A stretch of 64,000 nucleotides of DNA. It comes from CAVSJO01 sp963728445. Lineage in GTDB: Bacteria > Gemmatimonadota > Gemmatimonadetes > Longimicrobiales > RSA9. Location: the NCBI GenBank assembly GCA_963728445.1, contig CAVSJO010000008.1:124001-188000 (forward strand). The letters are read 5' to 3'. The position numbers and the translations under genes are program-made. Shown piece by piece: positions 23,448 to 31,738 of this stretch (within the stretch, counting starts at the first letter, position 1; each line of letters starts with the position of its first letter). The notes below the pieces were generated by a model. It ran no database searches. It was not told where the DNA came from and worked only from the letters and a program-made list of their open reading frames with translations.

Positions 23448-25115
23448 ATGAAACCCCTCGTGATCGTGCCGATGCTCGCTCTCTGCGCTTTCCCCACGAC
23501 CGGCGGGCCGCCCCCGTCGAAGGCAAGTCTCGTGCTCACCGGCGGCGTTGTCTGGACGGGGGTCTCCGGAGCCCCGACGGCCGAGGCCATAGCCGTAGCC
23601 GACGGCCGCATCCTGAGGGTCGGCAGCTCGAAGGACATGGCTGAGCTGATCGGCCCGGACACCCGTGTGGTCCGGCTGAACGGCCGGCTGGTCACGCCGG
23701 GGCTCATGGACAGCCACACGCACTTCATCGACGGGGGCTTCCAGCTCGCGAGCGTGGACCTGCGGGACGCCGACTCCCCCGCGGAGTTCACGCAACGCCT
23801 GTCGCGCTTCGCCCACAGCAGGCCCGAGGGCCGGTGGATCACCGGCGGCGACTGGGACCACGAGCGCTGGGCGGGCGCCGTCCTGCCCCGGCACGAGTGG
23901 ATCGATTCGGTGACTCCGGACAACCCCGTGTTCGTCTCCCGGCTCGACGGGCACATGGGCGTGGCGAACTCGGTAGCGCTGAAGCTCGCCGGCATCACCC
24001 GGGACACGCCGGACCCCGCCGGTGGCACCATCGTCCGGGATGCAGCGACGGGCGAGCCGACGGGCGTGCTCAAGGACGGAGCGATGGACCTGATCTGGCG
24101 CGTCGTGCCCGAGCCGTCGGAGCAGGAGTACGACGAGGCGTTCGCGCGGGCGCAGGCGCACGCCCTTTCCCTGGGAGTGACGCACATCACGAACATGGGG
24201 ACGTGGCTCCACCTCGCCGCGTTTCAACGGGCGCGGGACCGCGGCACGCTGAAAATGCGCGTGTACGCGTTCGTGCAGATCCCCGGATGGGAACGGCTGC
24301 GGGACTACGTCGCGGAGAACGGTCGCGGGGATGACCGCCTGCGGTGGGGCGGCGTGAAGGCGTTCGTGGACGGATCGCTCGGCTCCCACACCGCGTGGTT
24401 CCACGACGCGTACACCGATGCGCCCAACGACAGGGGTCTGCAGGTGACGGACACGGCGGACCTGCGCCGCTGGGTCATCGCCTCGGACGCCGCAGGACTG
24501 CAGGTCGCGGTACACGCCATCGGGGACGCGGCCAACGACTGGATCCTCGGCGTCTTCGCGGAGGCGGAGCGGAAGAACGGCGCCCGTGACCGGCGCTTCC
24601 GTATCGAGCACGCGCAGCACCTGAGCCCGGACGCCATCGGACGCTTCCGCGAGCTGGGTGTGCTGGCCTCGATGCAGCCGTACCACGCGATCGACGACGG
24701 CCGCTGGGCCGGCAAGCGCATCGGACCCGACCGGGTCCGGCGCACGTACGCGTTCCGCTCCCTCGAGGACGCCGGCACGCGCCTGCTCTTCGGCAGCGAC
24801 TGGACGGTGGCGCCGCTCGACCCCATCGCCGGGGTCTACGCGGCCGCGACGCGACGGACGCTGGACGGCGAGAATCCCGGCGGTTGGGTGCCGGAAGAGA
24901 AGATCTCCGTGGAGGACGCGCTGCGCGCCTACACGGCGAACGACGCGTACGGCGCATTCGAAGAGAAGGAGCTCGGGACGCTGCAGGCCGGGAGGCTGGC
25001 GGACCTCGTCGTCCTCTCGGAGAACCTGCTGAGCGTGGACCCCGCCCGCATCCGGGAGGCGCGCGTCGACCTCACGGTCGTGGGGGGGGACGTCGTGTTC
25101 GAGCGGACGCCGTGA
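23448..25115 (+). CDS. Secreted amidohydrolase (YtcJ-like, metal-dependent amidohydrolase 3 family)
   Basis: 555 aa from ATG 23448, giving a signal-like N-terminus (MKPLVIVPMLALCAFPTTG). The amidohydrolase plan is complete: GGVVWTGVSG at the start of the beta-sandwich, metal motif GLMDSHTHFIDGG, GGDWDHERW, KAFVDGSLGSHTAWF, VAVHAIGDAANDW, IEHAQHLSPD and LLFGSDWTVAPLDP, ending with the LGTLQAGRLADLVVLSENLL return strand. These TIM-barrel metal enzymes hydrolyse amide bonds in diverse small molecules; substrate unknown. It ends 3 nt from the convergent uppS gene. Confidence 0.92.
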   Translation: MKPLVIVPMLALCAFPTTGGPPPSKASLVLTGGVVWTGVSGAPTAEAIAVADGRILRVGSSKDMAELIGPDTRVVRLNGRLVTPGLMDSHTHFIDGGFQLASVDLRDADSPAEFTQRLSRFAHSRPEGRWITGGDWDHERWAGAVLPRHEWIDSVTPDNPVFVSRLDGHMGVANSVALKLAGITRDTPDPAGGTIVRDAATGEPTGVLKDGAMDLIWRVVPEPSEQEYDEAFARAQAHALSLGVTHITNMGTWLHLAAFQRARDRGTLKMRVYAFVQIPGWERLRDYVAENGRGDDRLRWGGVKAFVDGSLGSHTAWFHDAYTDAPNDRGLQVTDTADLRRWVIASDAAGLQVAVHAIGDAANDWILGVFAEAERKNGARDRRFRIEHAQHLSPDAIGRFRELGVLASMQPYHAIDDGRWAGKRIGPDRVRRTYAFRSLEDAGTRLLFGSDWTVAPLDPIAGVYAAATRRTLDGENPGGWVPEEKISVEDALRAYTANDAYGAFEEKELGTLQAGRLADLVVLSENLLSVDPARIREARVDLTVVGGDVVFERTP

Positions 25116-25118
25116 GGC

Positions 25119-25808
25119 TCAGACCACCTTCAGGACCCGCCCGTAGCGACGCTGCCGCGTGCCGAAGTGCTCGACGGCCGCGCGCAGCTCCTCGCCGTTG
25201 AAATCCGGCCACATGCAGCCCATGAAGTGAAGCTCGGCGTAGGCGCACTCCCACAGCAGGAAATCACTGAGGCGCTGCTCGCCGCCCGTCCGCAGGAGCA
25301 GGTCCACGTCCGGGACCGGTTCGGGCGTGTTCAGGGCGCGGGCCATCGCCGCTCGCATGGCCTCCCGGTCCGCCGCATCGGCGGGGCCGAGGCGCCGGGA
25401 CGCGGCCACGAGAGCGTCGCGCCCCGAGTAGTCGATGGCGACGCGGAGCCGGAGCCGCCGCCCGCCGCACGTCGCCTCCTCCGCCGCGTCGATGGCGCGA
25501 ACCACCGAGCGGGGGAGACGATCCCGCCGCCCGACGACCATCAGCCGGACCCCGTTCTCCACCAGCTCCGCCGTCTCCGAGCGCAGGTAGCGACGGAAGA
25601 GCGAGAGCAGCGCCCGCACCTCCGGCCGCGGCCGCTGCCAGTTGTCCGACGAGAACGCGTACAGCGTCAGATCCGTGATGCCCAGCCCCGGGGCCGCCTG
25701 CACTGCCTTGCGGACGGCCTTCGCGCCCGCGGTGTGACCCGCCGTCCTCGGCAGCCCGCGGGCGTTCGCCCACCGGCCGTTCCCGTCCATGATGATCGCT
25801 ACGTGCAT
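25119..25808 (-). CDS. uppS: Polyprenyl (undecaprenyl) diphosphate synthase, cis-type
   Basis: 229 aa. MHVAIIMDGNGRWA carries the catalytic Asp8, followed by GHTAGAKAVRKAV, TLYAFSSDNWQRP, and the C-terminal DLLLRTGGEQRLSDFLLWECAYAELHF, which are the conserved regions of cis-prenyltransferases. It adds isopentenyl units to farnesyl diphosphate to make the C55 carrier for cell-wall synthesis. Start ATG overlaps the stop of the upstream regulator gene (TGATG). Confidence 0.96.
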   Translation of the reverse strand: MHVAIIMDGNGRWANARGLPRTAGHTAGAKAVRKAVQAAPGLGITDLTLYAFSSDNWQRPRPEVRALLSLFRRYLRSETAELVENGVRLMVVGRRDRLPRSVVRAIDAAEEATCGGRRLRLRVAIDYSGRDALVAASRRLGPADAADREAMRAAMARALNTPEPVPDVDLLLRTGGEQRLSDFLLWECAYAELHFMGCMWPDFNGEELRAAVEHFGTRQRRYGRVLKVV

Positions 25809-26206
25809 CAAACCTCTCGCACCGCGCGGATGAGCGCTTCCATGTGCTCCAGATAGTGCTCGAGGGCCGCCCGGCCGCTCGGCGTGATGATGTAATCCGT
25901 GTGGGGCACGCGTCCCCGGAACGACTTCTTGCACTCGATGTAGCCGGCCTCCTCGAGCTTGCGGGCGTGCACGCTCAGGTTGCCGTCGCTCACGTCCAGG
26001 AGCTGCTTCAACTCCGTGAACCCCAGAGAGTCGTTCACCGCCAGGGCGCTGATGATCGCGAGGCGCACACGCTCGTGGATGAGACGGTCCAGGTCCGTCG
26101 ACGCACCGACGGGCTCCAGCGCCGCGTCCGTCGACGACACCACGTCCTCCACTTCCTCCTCCTCCGGCTCTCGCCGCCTCCGCGCGGCCGCTGAACGATC
26201 AGCCAC
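25808..26206 (-). CDS. Winged-helix transcriptional regulator (HTH_34/ArsR-like)
   Basis: 132 aa. An acidic N-terminus is followed by a wHTH: HERVRLAIISALAVNDSLGFTELKQLLDVSDGNLSVHARKLEEAGYIECKK with the wing RVPHTDYIITPSGRAAL. These single-domain regulators typically pair with a membrane protein encoded next to them, as here. Overlaps the upstream membrane gene by 8 nt and uppS by one base. Confidence 0.88.
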   Translation of the reverse strand: MADRSAAARRRREPEEEEVEDVVSSTDAALEPVGASTDLDRLIHERVRLAIISALAVNDSLGFTELKQLLDVSDGNLSVHARKLEEAGYIECKKSFRGRVPHTDYIITPSGRAALEHYLEHMEALIRAVREV

Positions 26207-26819
26207 CGTGCCTCCTCGCGATCACGACCCCGAACACCACGTGCAGCACCCCAAACCCCACCGCCATCGCCCCGTCCTGAAGGGGCGCCGGGACGGAGAG
26301 GGCCGCCGCTCCCACCGCCATCACCGCCACGCCCATCAGCGGCACCGGCCGCACCGAGAACGCGCCTCCGGTCGCCACGGCCGCCCCGTACAGGAGCAGC
26401 CAGACCGCCGGCAGCAGTCCGGCCGCGCCGCCCAGCCACAGCGCTGGCGTCAGCACGGCGCCCACCGCCAGCGGCGGCGCGAACGCGAGCACGAACTTGC
26501 GCGCCGGCTGCGCCCGCAGTGGCATCCCCTGGCGACGCGCCTTCCGAACCGTCGTCGCAAGCGCGATGCTCACCGCCACGCCCGCCGTGACGAGCCACAC
26601 CGCCAGCCACGACGCCGAGCCGAACGGACGCGAGCCCGCCACGAAGGACGCCCCCACCGCCAGCGCACCCACGGACACGATGCCCCACCCCGGCACCGCA
26701 GTGAACGCACCCGCCCGCTCCATCGTCTCACGGATGAAACGGAGGTTGTCCATGGCCCGGTCGTGCAGGGCCACGGGCGGTGCGTCCTTGTCGTTTCGGG
26801 CGGGAACGGGTGTGCTCAT
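26199..26819 (-). CDS. Multi-span membrane protein partnered with the winged-helix regulator
   Basis: 206 aa from ATG 26819. Soluble N-terminal helix (ALHDRAMDNLRFIRETMERAGAFTAVPGWG) is followed by about six hydrophobic helices: VSVGALAVGASFVAG, WLAVWLVTAGVAVSIALA, KFVLAFAPPLAVGAVLTPALWL and later. The start begins immediately after a -10 element, so the mRNA is predicted leaderless. Function unknown; this membrane protein + HTH_34 pair recurs in Gemmatimonadota and Acidobacteria as far as I recall. Confidence 0.8.
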   Translation of the reverse strand: MSTPVPARNDKDAPPVALHDRAMDNLRFIRETMERAGAFTAVPGWGIVSVGALAVGASFVAGSRPFGSASWLAVWLVTAGVAVSIALATTVRKARRQGMPLRAQPARKFVLAFAPPLAVGAVLTPALWLGGAAGLLPAVWLLLYGAAVATGGAFSVRPVPLMGVAVMAVGAAALSVPAPLQDGAMAVGFGVLHVVFGVVIARRHGG

Positions 26820-26826
26820 GTGGAGA

Positions 26827-26855
26827 AGGCTAAGGGGCGGGTGCGGTTTCGTCAA
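26827..26855 (-). promoter_or_regulatory. Promoter for leaderless membrane protein-regulator-uppS operon
   Basis: On the minus strand TTGACG (26855-26850), 17 nt, TAGCCT (26832-26827), then 7 nt to the ATG at 26819. The transcript would start at or next to the start codon, and no ribosome-binding site precedes it. Confidence 0.55.
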
Positions 26856-26886
26856 GCACTTTGTATGAAAAAGTCGGGTGGGAGGG

Positions 26887-28182
26887 TCAGGTGCGCTCGA
26901 CGACCATGGCGAAGCCGAGTGCGCCGGCGGCGCAGACGGTGATGAGTCCGAGGCCCGCGCCGCGGCGCTTCATCTCGTTGAGCAGGGTGACGGTGATGCG
27001 GCCGCCGGTGGCGCCGAAGGGATGGCCGAGGGCGATGGAGCCGCCCATGACGTTGATGCGGTCCTCGTCGATGAGGCCGACCTTGTGGTCGCGGCCGAGG
27101 CGTTCGCGGGCGATGCGATCGGAGTCGAGCCACTGGAAGTTGGAGAGGACCTGGGCGGCGAACGCCTCGTGCAGGTCCCAGAGCTCGACGTCCTTCATGG
27201 TGATGCCGGCGCGGTCGAGGGCGCGGGGGGCGGCGAAGACGGGTCCCTGGAGGAGCTGGTCCGAGGGCGCGAGGGCGGCGTAGGCCCAGGAGCGGATGAA
27301 GCCGAGGGGCTCGTAGCCGAGGGCGCGTGCCTTCTCTTCGGACATGAGGACGAGGGCGGAGGCGCCGTCGGTGAGGCCGGACGAGTTGCCGGCCGTGACG
27401 GTCCCGTGGCGTCGATCGAAGACGGGTTTCAGGGCAGCGAGCTTTTCGAGGCTGGTGTCGGCGCGGATGCCGTTGTCGCGGTCGACCACGGTCTGGTAGT
27501 CGGGGGGCACGAAGACGGGCGTGATCTCGGCGGTGAGGCGGCCGTCGCGGGTGCCCTGAAGGGCGAGCTCGTGGGAGCGGAGGGCCCAGCGGTCCTGGGC
27601 TTCGCGGGAGATGTGGTTCTCCTTCGCCATGCGCTCGGCGCTCTCGCCCATGGTCTCGCCGGTGGTCGGCTCGGCGATGGCGGGGGACATGGGCACGAGT
27701 TCGGACGGGCGGAAGCCGGAGAAGGCCCGGATACGGGCGCCCAGGCTGCGGGCCTTCGACGCGGCGACGAGGCGGTCCCTGAGCTTCCTCCCCACGAGGA
27801 TGGGGATGTCGGTGAGGGATTCGGCGCCGCCCGCGACGACGACGTCCGCCTGGCCTGTCAGGATGTCCTGGGCGGCGGAGGTGATGGCCTGATTGGCGGA
27901 GGCGCAGGCACGGGAGACGGTGAAGGACGGAATCTCCGGCGGCAGGCCGGCGCGGAGGCTGACCTCGCGGGCGATGTTGGGGGCCGTCACGGCGTGGACG
28001 ACCGTGCCGTAGACGAGCGCGTCGATCTCACGGGGATCGAGGCCCGCGCGGTCGACGACCTCGCGCACGGCGATGGTGCCGAGGTCGATGGCGGTCATGT
28101 CGCGGAAGACGGTGCCCGCGCGAGCGAAGGGGGTGCGGCACCCTTCCACGATCGCGACGCGGCGGCCGCGGGAAGCGCTCAT
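26887..28182 (-). CDS. Acetyl-CoA C-acyltransferase (thiolase, FadI-like)
   Basis: 431 aa. Thiolase fold: N-terminal RRVAIVEGCRTPFARAGTVF, active Cys in TVSRACASANQAI, AGNSSGLTDGASAL, WDLHEAFAAQVLSNF, and C-terminal GHPFGATGGR and CAAGALGFAMVVE. The C-terminal active Cys loop has AAGAL where many family members have GGGQG. The length and LHEAFAAQ region fit the FadI group that cleaves long-chain 3-ketoacyl-CoA. It starts 17 nt after the sufU stop, so it probably shares the suf transcript. Confidence 0.92.
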   Translation of the reverse strand: MSASRGRRVAIVEGCRTPFARAGTVFRDMTAIDLGTIAVREVVDRAGLDPREIDALVYGTVVHAVTAPNIAREVSLRAGLPPEIPSFTVSRACASANQAITSAAQDILTGQADVVVAGGAESLTDIPILVGRKLRDRLVAASKARSLGARIRAFSGFRPSELVPMSPAIAEPTTGETMGESAERMAKENHISREAQDRWALRSHELALQGTRDGRLTAEITPVFVPPDYQTVVDRDNGIRADTSLEKLAALKPVFDRRHGTVTAGNSSGLTDGASALVLMSEEKARALGYEPLGFIRSWAYAALAPSDQLLQGPVFAAPRALDRAGITMKDVELWDLHEAFAAQVLSNFQWLDSDRIARERLGRDHKVGLIDEDRINVMGGSIALGHPFGATGGRITVTLLNEMKRRGAGLGLITVCAAGALGFAMVVERT

Positions 28183-28198
28183 CGAAGCGAGGGGGCGG

Positions 28199-28669
28199 TC
28201 AGTCGGCCTCGGCCTGCTTGAGGCCCTCCTGGAGGGCATCCCAGCCGAGGAGAGCACACTTGACGCGGACGGGGAACCTGCTGACGCCGGCGAGGGCCCG
28301 GAGCTGACCCATGGCCCCGTCGCGTGCGGCCTCCTCGTCGCCGTGCATCATGTCCGTGAAGCGCCGTGCGACGCGGACGGCCTCGGCGGGGGTGAGCCCC
28401 GTGACGAGGTCGGTCATCATGGACACGGACGCCTGGGAGATGGAGCAGCCCTCGCCCATGAAGCGGGCCTCCTCGATGCGGCCGCCGGAGAGCCGGAGCT
28501 GGAGCCGGATCTCGTCGCCGCAGCTCGGGTTGCGCATGTGGACGACGGCGTCGGGGGCGTCGAGCTCTCCCTTGTTGTGGGGCCGCTTGTAGTGGCTGAG
28601 GATGACCTCCTGGAAGAGGCCTCCGAGCGCGGGAGGCGATCTGTCGGTCGTCTGCGCGTTGTCGGTCAC
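28199..28669 (-). CDS. sufU: SufU-type Fe-S cluster scaffold/sulfur acceptor
   Basis: 156 aa from GTG 28669, seven bases after GGAGGG. The three conserved cysteines are C50 (NPSCGDE), C75 (GEGCSISQAS) and C138 (VRVKCALLGWDAL), with Asp52 as the other metal ligand. The extra ~20 residues between C75 and C138 (MHGDEEAARDG region) mark SufU rather than IscU. SufU accepts persulfide from SufS via a zinc site and passes it to SufBCD. It directly follows sufS. Confidence 0.93.
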   Translation of the reverse strand: MTDNAQTTDRSPPALGGLFQEVILSHYKRPHNKGELDAPDAVVHMRNPSCGDEIRLQLRLSGGRIEEARFMGEGCSISQASVSMMTDLVTGLTPAEAVRVARRFTDMMHGDEEAARDGAMGQLRALAGVSRFPVRVKCALLGWDALQEGLKQAEAD

Positions 28670-28851
28670 GATCGTCCCTCCGTGGACGGTCCAGGAGCCG
28701 GTCGGGAGACTCGGCGGGAACGGGCGGCCGGCGGCGCGCGCCCGGAGCGTCCCCCGGTACGTCGGCACGGGAGACAGTTCTGTAGGCGTACGGCCGAAGT
28801 GGCCTGCGCCGCAAGTCCCCCGGTCGCTTTTCGGCCGCGGAAACGGCGTCC

Positions 28852-30096
28852 TCAGGCGAAGAGCTCGCGCGCCTCGTCGAGGCCTTCCGCCAGCCGGTCC
28901 AGCTCGTCGGACGTGTTGTAGATCCAGCACGACGCCCGCGTGGTCGCGGGCACGCCGAGTCGCCGCATGAGCGGCTGGGTGCAATGGTGACCGGCCCGGA
29001 TGGCGACGCCGCGGGCGTCGAGCACGGTCGCGACGTCGTGGGGGTGCACGCCGGCGAGCTCGAAGGAGAAGACGGCGATGCGGTCGCGGGCGTCAGGAGG
29101 TCCGAACAGGCGGAGTCCCTCCACGTCTCCCAGGCGATCGAGTCCGTGCCGGAGGAGTGCGGCCTCGTGGGCGGCGACGGCGTCCGGGTCGAGCTCGCGG
29201 AGATAGCGGATCGCGGCGGCCATGCCCACGGCGCCGCCGACGTTGGGGGTGCCGGCCTCGAACTTGTGGGGCGGCTTCGCCCACGTGGACGTCTCGAGGT
29301 CGACGTAGTCGATCATCTCGCCGCCGCCCTGGTACGGGGGCATGGACTCGAGCAGCTCCCGGCGCGCCCAGAGGGCGCCGATGCCCATGGGCCCCCCGAG
29401 CTTGTGCCCGGACAGGGCGTAGAAGTCGCAGTCCAGGTTCTGCACGTCGACGCTCAGGTGCGGCGCGGCCTGGGCGCCGTCCACGAGGACGAGGGCGCCG
29501 GCCGCGTGGGCGCGCTCGACGATGTCCCGGACGGGGTTGATGGTCCCGAGTGCGTTGGACACGTGTCCCACGGCAACCATTCGGGTCCGGCCATCGGCCA
29601 GGATCGCGTCGAGCTCGTCGAGGCGGAGTCGCCCGTGTTCGTCCGTGCCGACGCCCCGGATGCGGGCGCCGGTGCGGGCGGCGGCGAGCTGCCAGGGGAC
29701 GAGGTTCGAGTGGTGCTCGAGCACGGTGACGACGATCTCGTCGCCCGAGCGGAGGCTCTGCCCCCACGCGGACGCCACGAGGTTGACGGCCTCAGTGGTG
29801 CCTCGCGTCCACACGACCTCGTCGGGTGCCGGGGCGTTCAGGAACTCCGCCACCACGCGTCGGGCATCCTCGAAGCGGGCCGTCGCGCGGACCGACAGGT
29901 CGTAGAGGCCACGGTGGACGTTGGCGTTGTCCCGGCGGTAGAAATCTGCGACGGCGTCGATCACCCGGGCCGGCCGCTGGGCCGTCGCGGCGCTGTCCAG
30001 GTAGACGAGCGGGTGGCCATGGACCCGCTGATCGAGGGCGGGAAAGTCGCGACGCAGTGCGTCGACGTCGAGTTGCGCCGCGGGTGCGGTCGCCAT
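28852..30096 (-). CDS. sufS: Cysteine desulfurase SufS
   Basis: 414 aa. PLP class V aminotransferase fold with YLDSAATAQRP, NVHRGLYDLS, WTRGTTEAVNLVA, VLEHHSNLVPWQ, VDGAQAAPHL, Lys232 in ALSGHKLGGP for PLP, and the mobile-loop Cys372 in RAGHHCTQP that carries the persulfide (a group II desulfurase feature). It strips sulfur from L-cysteine for cluster assembly. Lies between the Rieske gene and sufU in the suf operon. Confidence 0.96.
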   Translation of the reverse strand: MATAPAAQLDVDALRRDFPALDQRVHGHPLVYLDSAATAQRPARVIDAVADFYRRDNANVHRGLYDLSVRATARFEDARRVVAEFLNAPAPDEVVWTRGTTEAVNLVASAWGQSLRSGDEIVVTVLEHHSNLVPWQLAAARTGARIRGVGTDEHGRLRLDELDAILADGRTRMVAVGHVSNALGTINPVRDIVERAHAAGALVLVDGAQAAPHLSVDVQNLDCDFYALSGHKLGGPMGIGALWARRELLESMPPYQGGGEMIDYVDLETSTWAKPPHKFEAGTPNVGGAVGMAAAIRYLRELDPDAVAAHEAALLRHGLDRLGDVEGLRLFGPPDARDRIAVFSFELAGVHPHDVATVLDARGVAIRAGHHCTQPLMRRLGVPATTRASCWIYNTSDELDRLAEGLDEARELFA

Positions 30097-30114
30097 GCTG
30101 GCCTCCCGATCCGG

Positions 30115-30420
30115 TCAGATGGTGACGAAGACGTCGTCGCCGTCGACCCGGACCTCGTATGTCTTCACGGGACGGATGGCCGGAAGGGCCACCGCCCGCC
30201 CGGTCGTGACGTCGAATCGGGCGCCGTGCCACGCGCACTCGATGCGATCGCCCTCGAGCCGTCCGTCGGTGAGAGGGAAGTCCTGGTGCGTGCAGTTGTT
30301 GCGCACGGCGTACAGCGTGCCCTCCACGTTGGCCAGGCAGATGGGAATTCCCTCCGCCTCGACGCCGAGCGTCTGTCCCTCGGGGATCTCTCCGAGGGAT
30401 GCGACGCGGTGCTCCGCCAC
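30115..30420 (-). CDS. Rieske [2Fe-2S] ferredoxin-like protein in the suf operon
   Basis: 101 aa. Single Rieske domain with ligands C43/H45 (NNCTHQDFPL) and C62/H65 (ECAWHGARFD), ending in the beta strand TYEVRVDGDDVFVTI. It resembles the small ferredoxin components of non-heme-iron oxygenases. Located 1 nt after sufD and 18 nt before sufS, so it is co-expressed with them. It may deliver electrons to cluster assembly (for example reductive transfer) or serve a client enzyme; the function inside suf operons is not established. Confidence 0.92.
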   Translation of the reverse strand: MAEHRVASLGEIPEGQTLGVEAEGIPICLANVEGTLYAVRNNCTHQDFPLTDGRLEGDRIECAWHGARFDVTTGRAVALPAIRPVKTYEVRVDGDDVFVTI

Positions 30421-30421
30421 G

Positions 30422-31738
30422 TCAGCCGATCAGGGCGCCGATGCTCTCCCGCAGCTCGGCGACGACGCCGGGCAGCGGCAGGCGGTCCAGCACTTCGCCG
30501 AAGAAGCCGAAGACGACGAGGCGCTCCGCCTGCGTGCGGTCGAGGCCGCGGGTCATCAGGTAGAAGATCTCGTCCTCGTTGAGCTGACCCACGGTCGCCC
30601 CGTGGGAGCAGCGGACGTCGTCCGCCTCGATCTCGAGGTTCGGCAGCGAATCGGCGCGGGCGTTCCCGGACAGCAGCAGGTTGCGGTTCGTCTGGTACGC
30701 GTCGGTGCCCTGCGCCTTCGGGTGCACGCGGATGATGCCGCGGAAGATGGCGCGGGAGCTGTCGTAGAGGGCACCCTTGTAGAGGAGGTCGCTGGCGGCG
30801 TTGGGCGCGACGTGGTCCTGGCGTGTGTTGTGGTCGAAGTGCTGCGAGTCGCGACCGAAGTAGAGGCCGAGCATGTCGCTGCGGGCACCCGGTCCCTCGA
30901 GAGAGGCGGCCAGGTCCACGCGGGCGACGGACGCGCCGAGGTTGACGACGAGCGTGTCCAGGTCCGCGTCCCGTTCCGCGCGGGTGCGCTGCATGGACAG
31001 GTGCCGGACGCCGCGGCCCCAGCGCTGAAGGGCGACGTGCTGCACCTCGGCGGAGTCCCGGGCGATGATCTCGACGACGCCGCACGAGAGGGCGGGCGCG
31101 TCGAAATCCGGTGACGCGAACTCCTCGACGAGGGCGACGTGGCTGCCGGGCTCGGCGACGACGAGGGTGCGCGGGAAGACGGCGAGGCCGTCACGGGTTA
31201 GCCAGCGGGCGACGCGGATCGGCTTCTCGAGCCGCACGCCGCGCGGGACGTGGACGAGCACGCCGGCGCTCCACTGCGCGGCGTTCATCGCCGCGAACTT
31301 GCTCCAGTCCGGCTTCACGACGCTGCCGAGGTGCTCCTGCACGAGGTCGGCGTATTCGGACGCGGCGTCCGCGAGGTCGGCGACGACGACGCCGGCGGAG
31401 GCGGCCTCGTCGCCCAGCTCGACCGCCACGATGGAGCCGTCGACCTGGAGGACGGAGCCCGCCACGTCGTGGCCCTCGAGGAGCGCCCGGGCCTCGGCCG
31501 GGATGTCCGGGACGAGGGTCGGGTCGACCGGCTCGACGCGATCGAGGGCGAGCTTGGAAACTTCCGTGTAGCGCCACTCCTCGAGCTTCGTCGTCGGGAG
31601 CGGCGTACGATCGTAGACCTCCCGCGCGTCGCGGCGCCGCTCGGCCAGCCACGCCGGACCGGCGGCGGCGAGCGCCTCGACGACGTCCGGGTCGAAGACC
31701 GCGGCCCCACTCCGGGACTCGGTCGCCAGATCAGCCAA
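30422..31738 (-). CDS. sufD: Fe-S cluster assembly protein SufD
   Basis: 438 aa. N-terminal helical part (AWLAERRRDAREVYDRTPLPTTKLEEWRYTEVSKL) is typical of SufD, then the right-handed beta-helix core and the shared C-terminal segment DSLPNLEIEADDVRCSHGATVGQLNEDEIFYLMTRGLDRTQAERL. In the SufBC2D scaffold it pairs with SufB. Overlaps sufB by 8 nt. Confidence 0.96.
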   Translation of the reverse strand: MADLATESRSGAAVFDPDVVEALAAAGPAWLAERRRDAREVYDRTPLPTTKLEEWRYTEVSKLALDRVEPVDPTLVPDIPAEARALLEGHDVAGSVLQVDGSIVAVELGDEAASAGVVVADLADAASEYADLVQEHLGSVVKPDWSKFAAMNAAQWSAGVLVHVPRGVRLEKPIRVARWLTRDGLAVFPRTLVVAEPGSHVALVEEFASPDFDAPALSCGVVEIIARDSAEVQHVALQRWGRGVRHLSMQRTRAERDADLDTLVVNLGASVARVDLAASLEGPGARSDMLGLYFGRDSQHFDHNTRQDHVAPNAASDLLYKGALYDSSRAIFRGIIRVHPKAQGTDAYQTNRNLLLSGNARADSLPNLEIEADDVRCSHGATVGQLNEDEIFYLMTRGLDRTQAERLVVFGFFGEVLDRLPLPGVVAELRESIGALIG

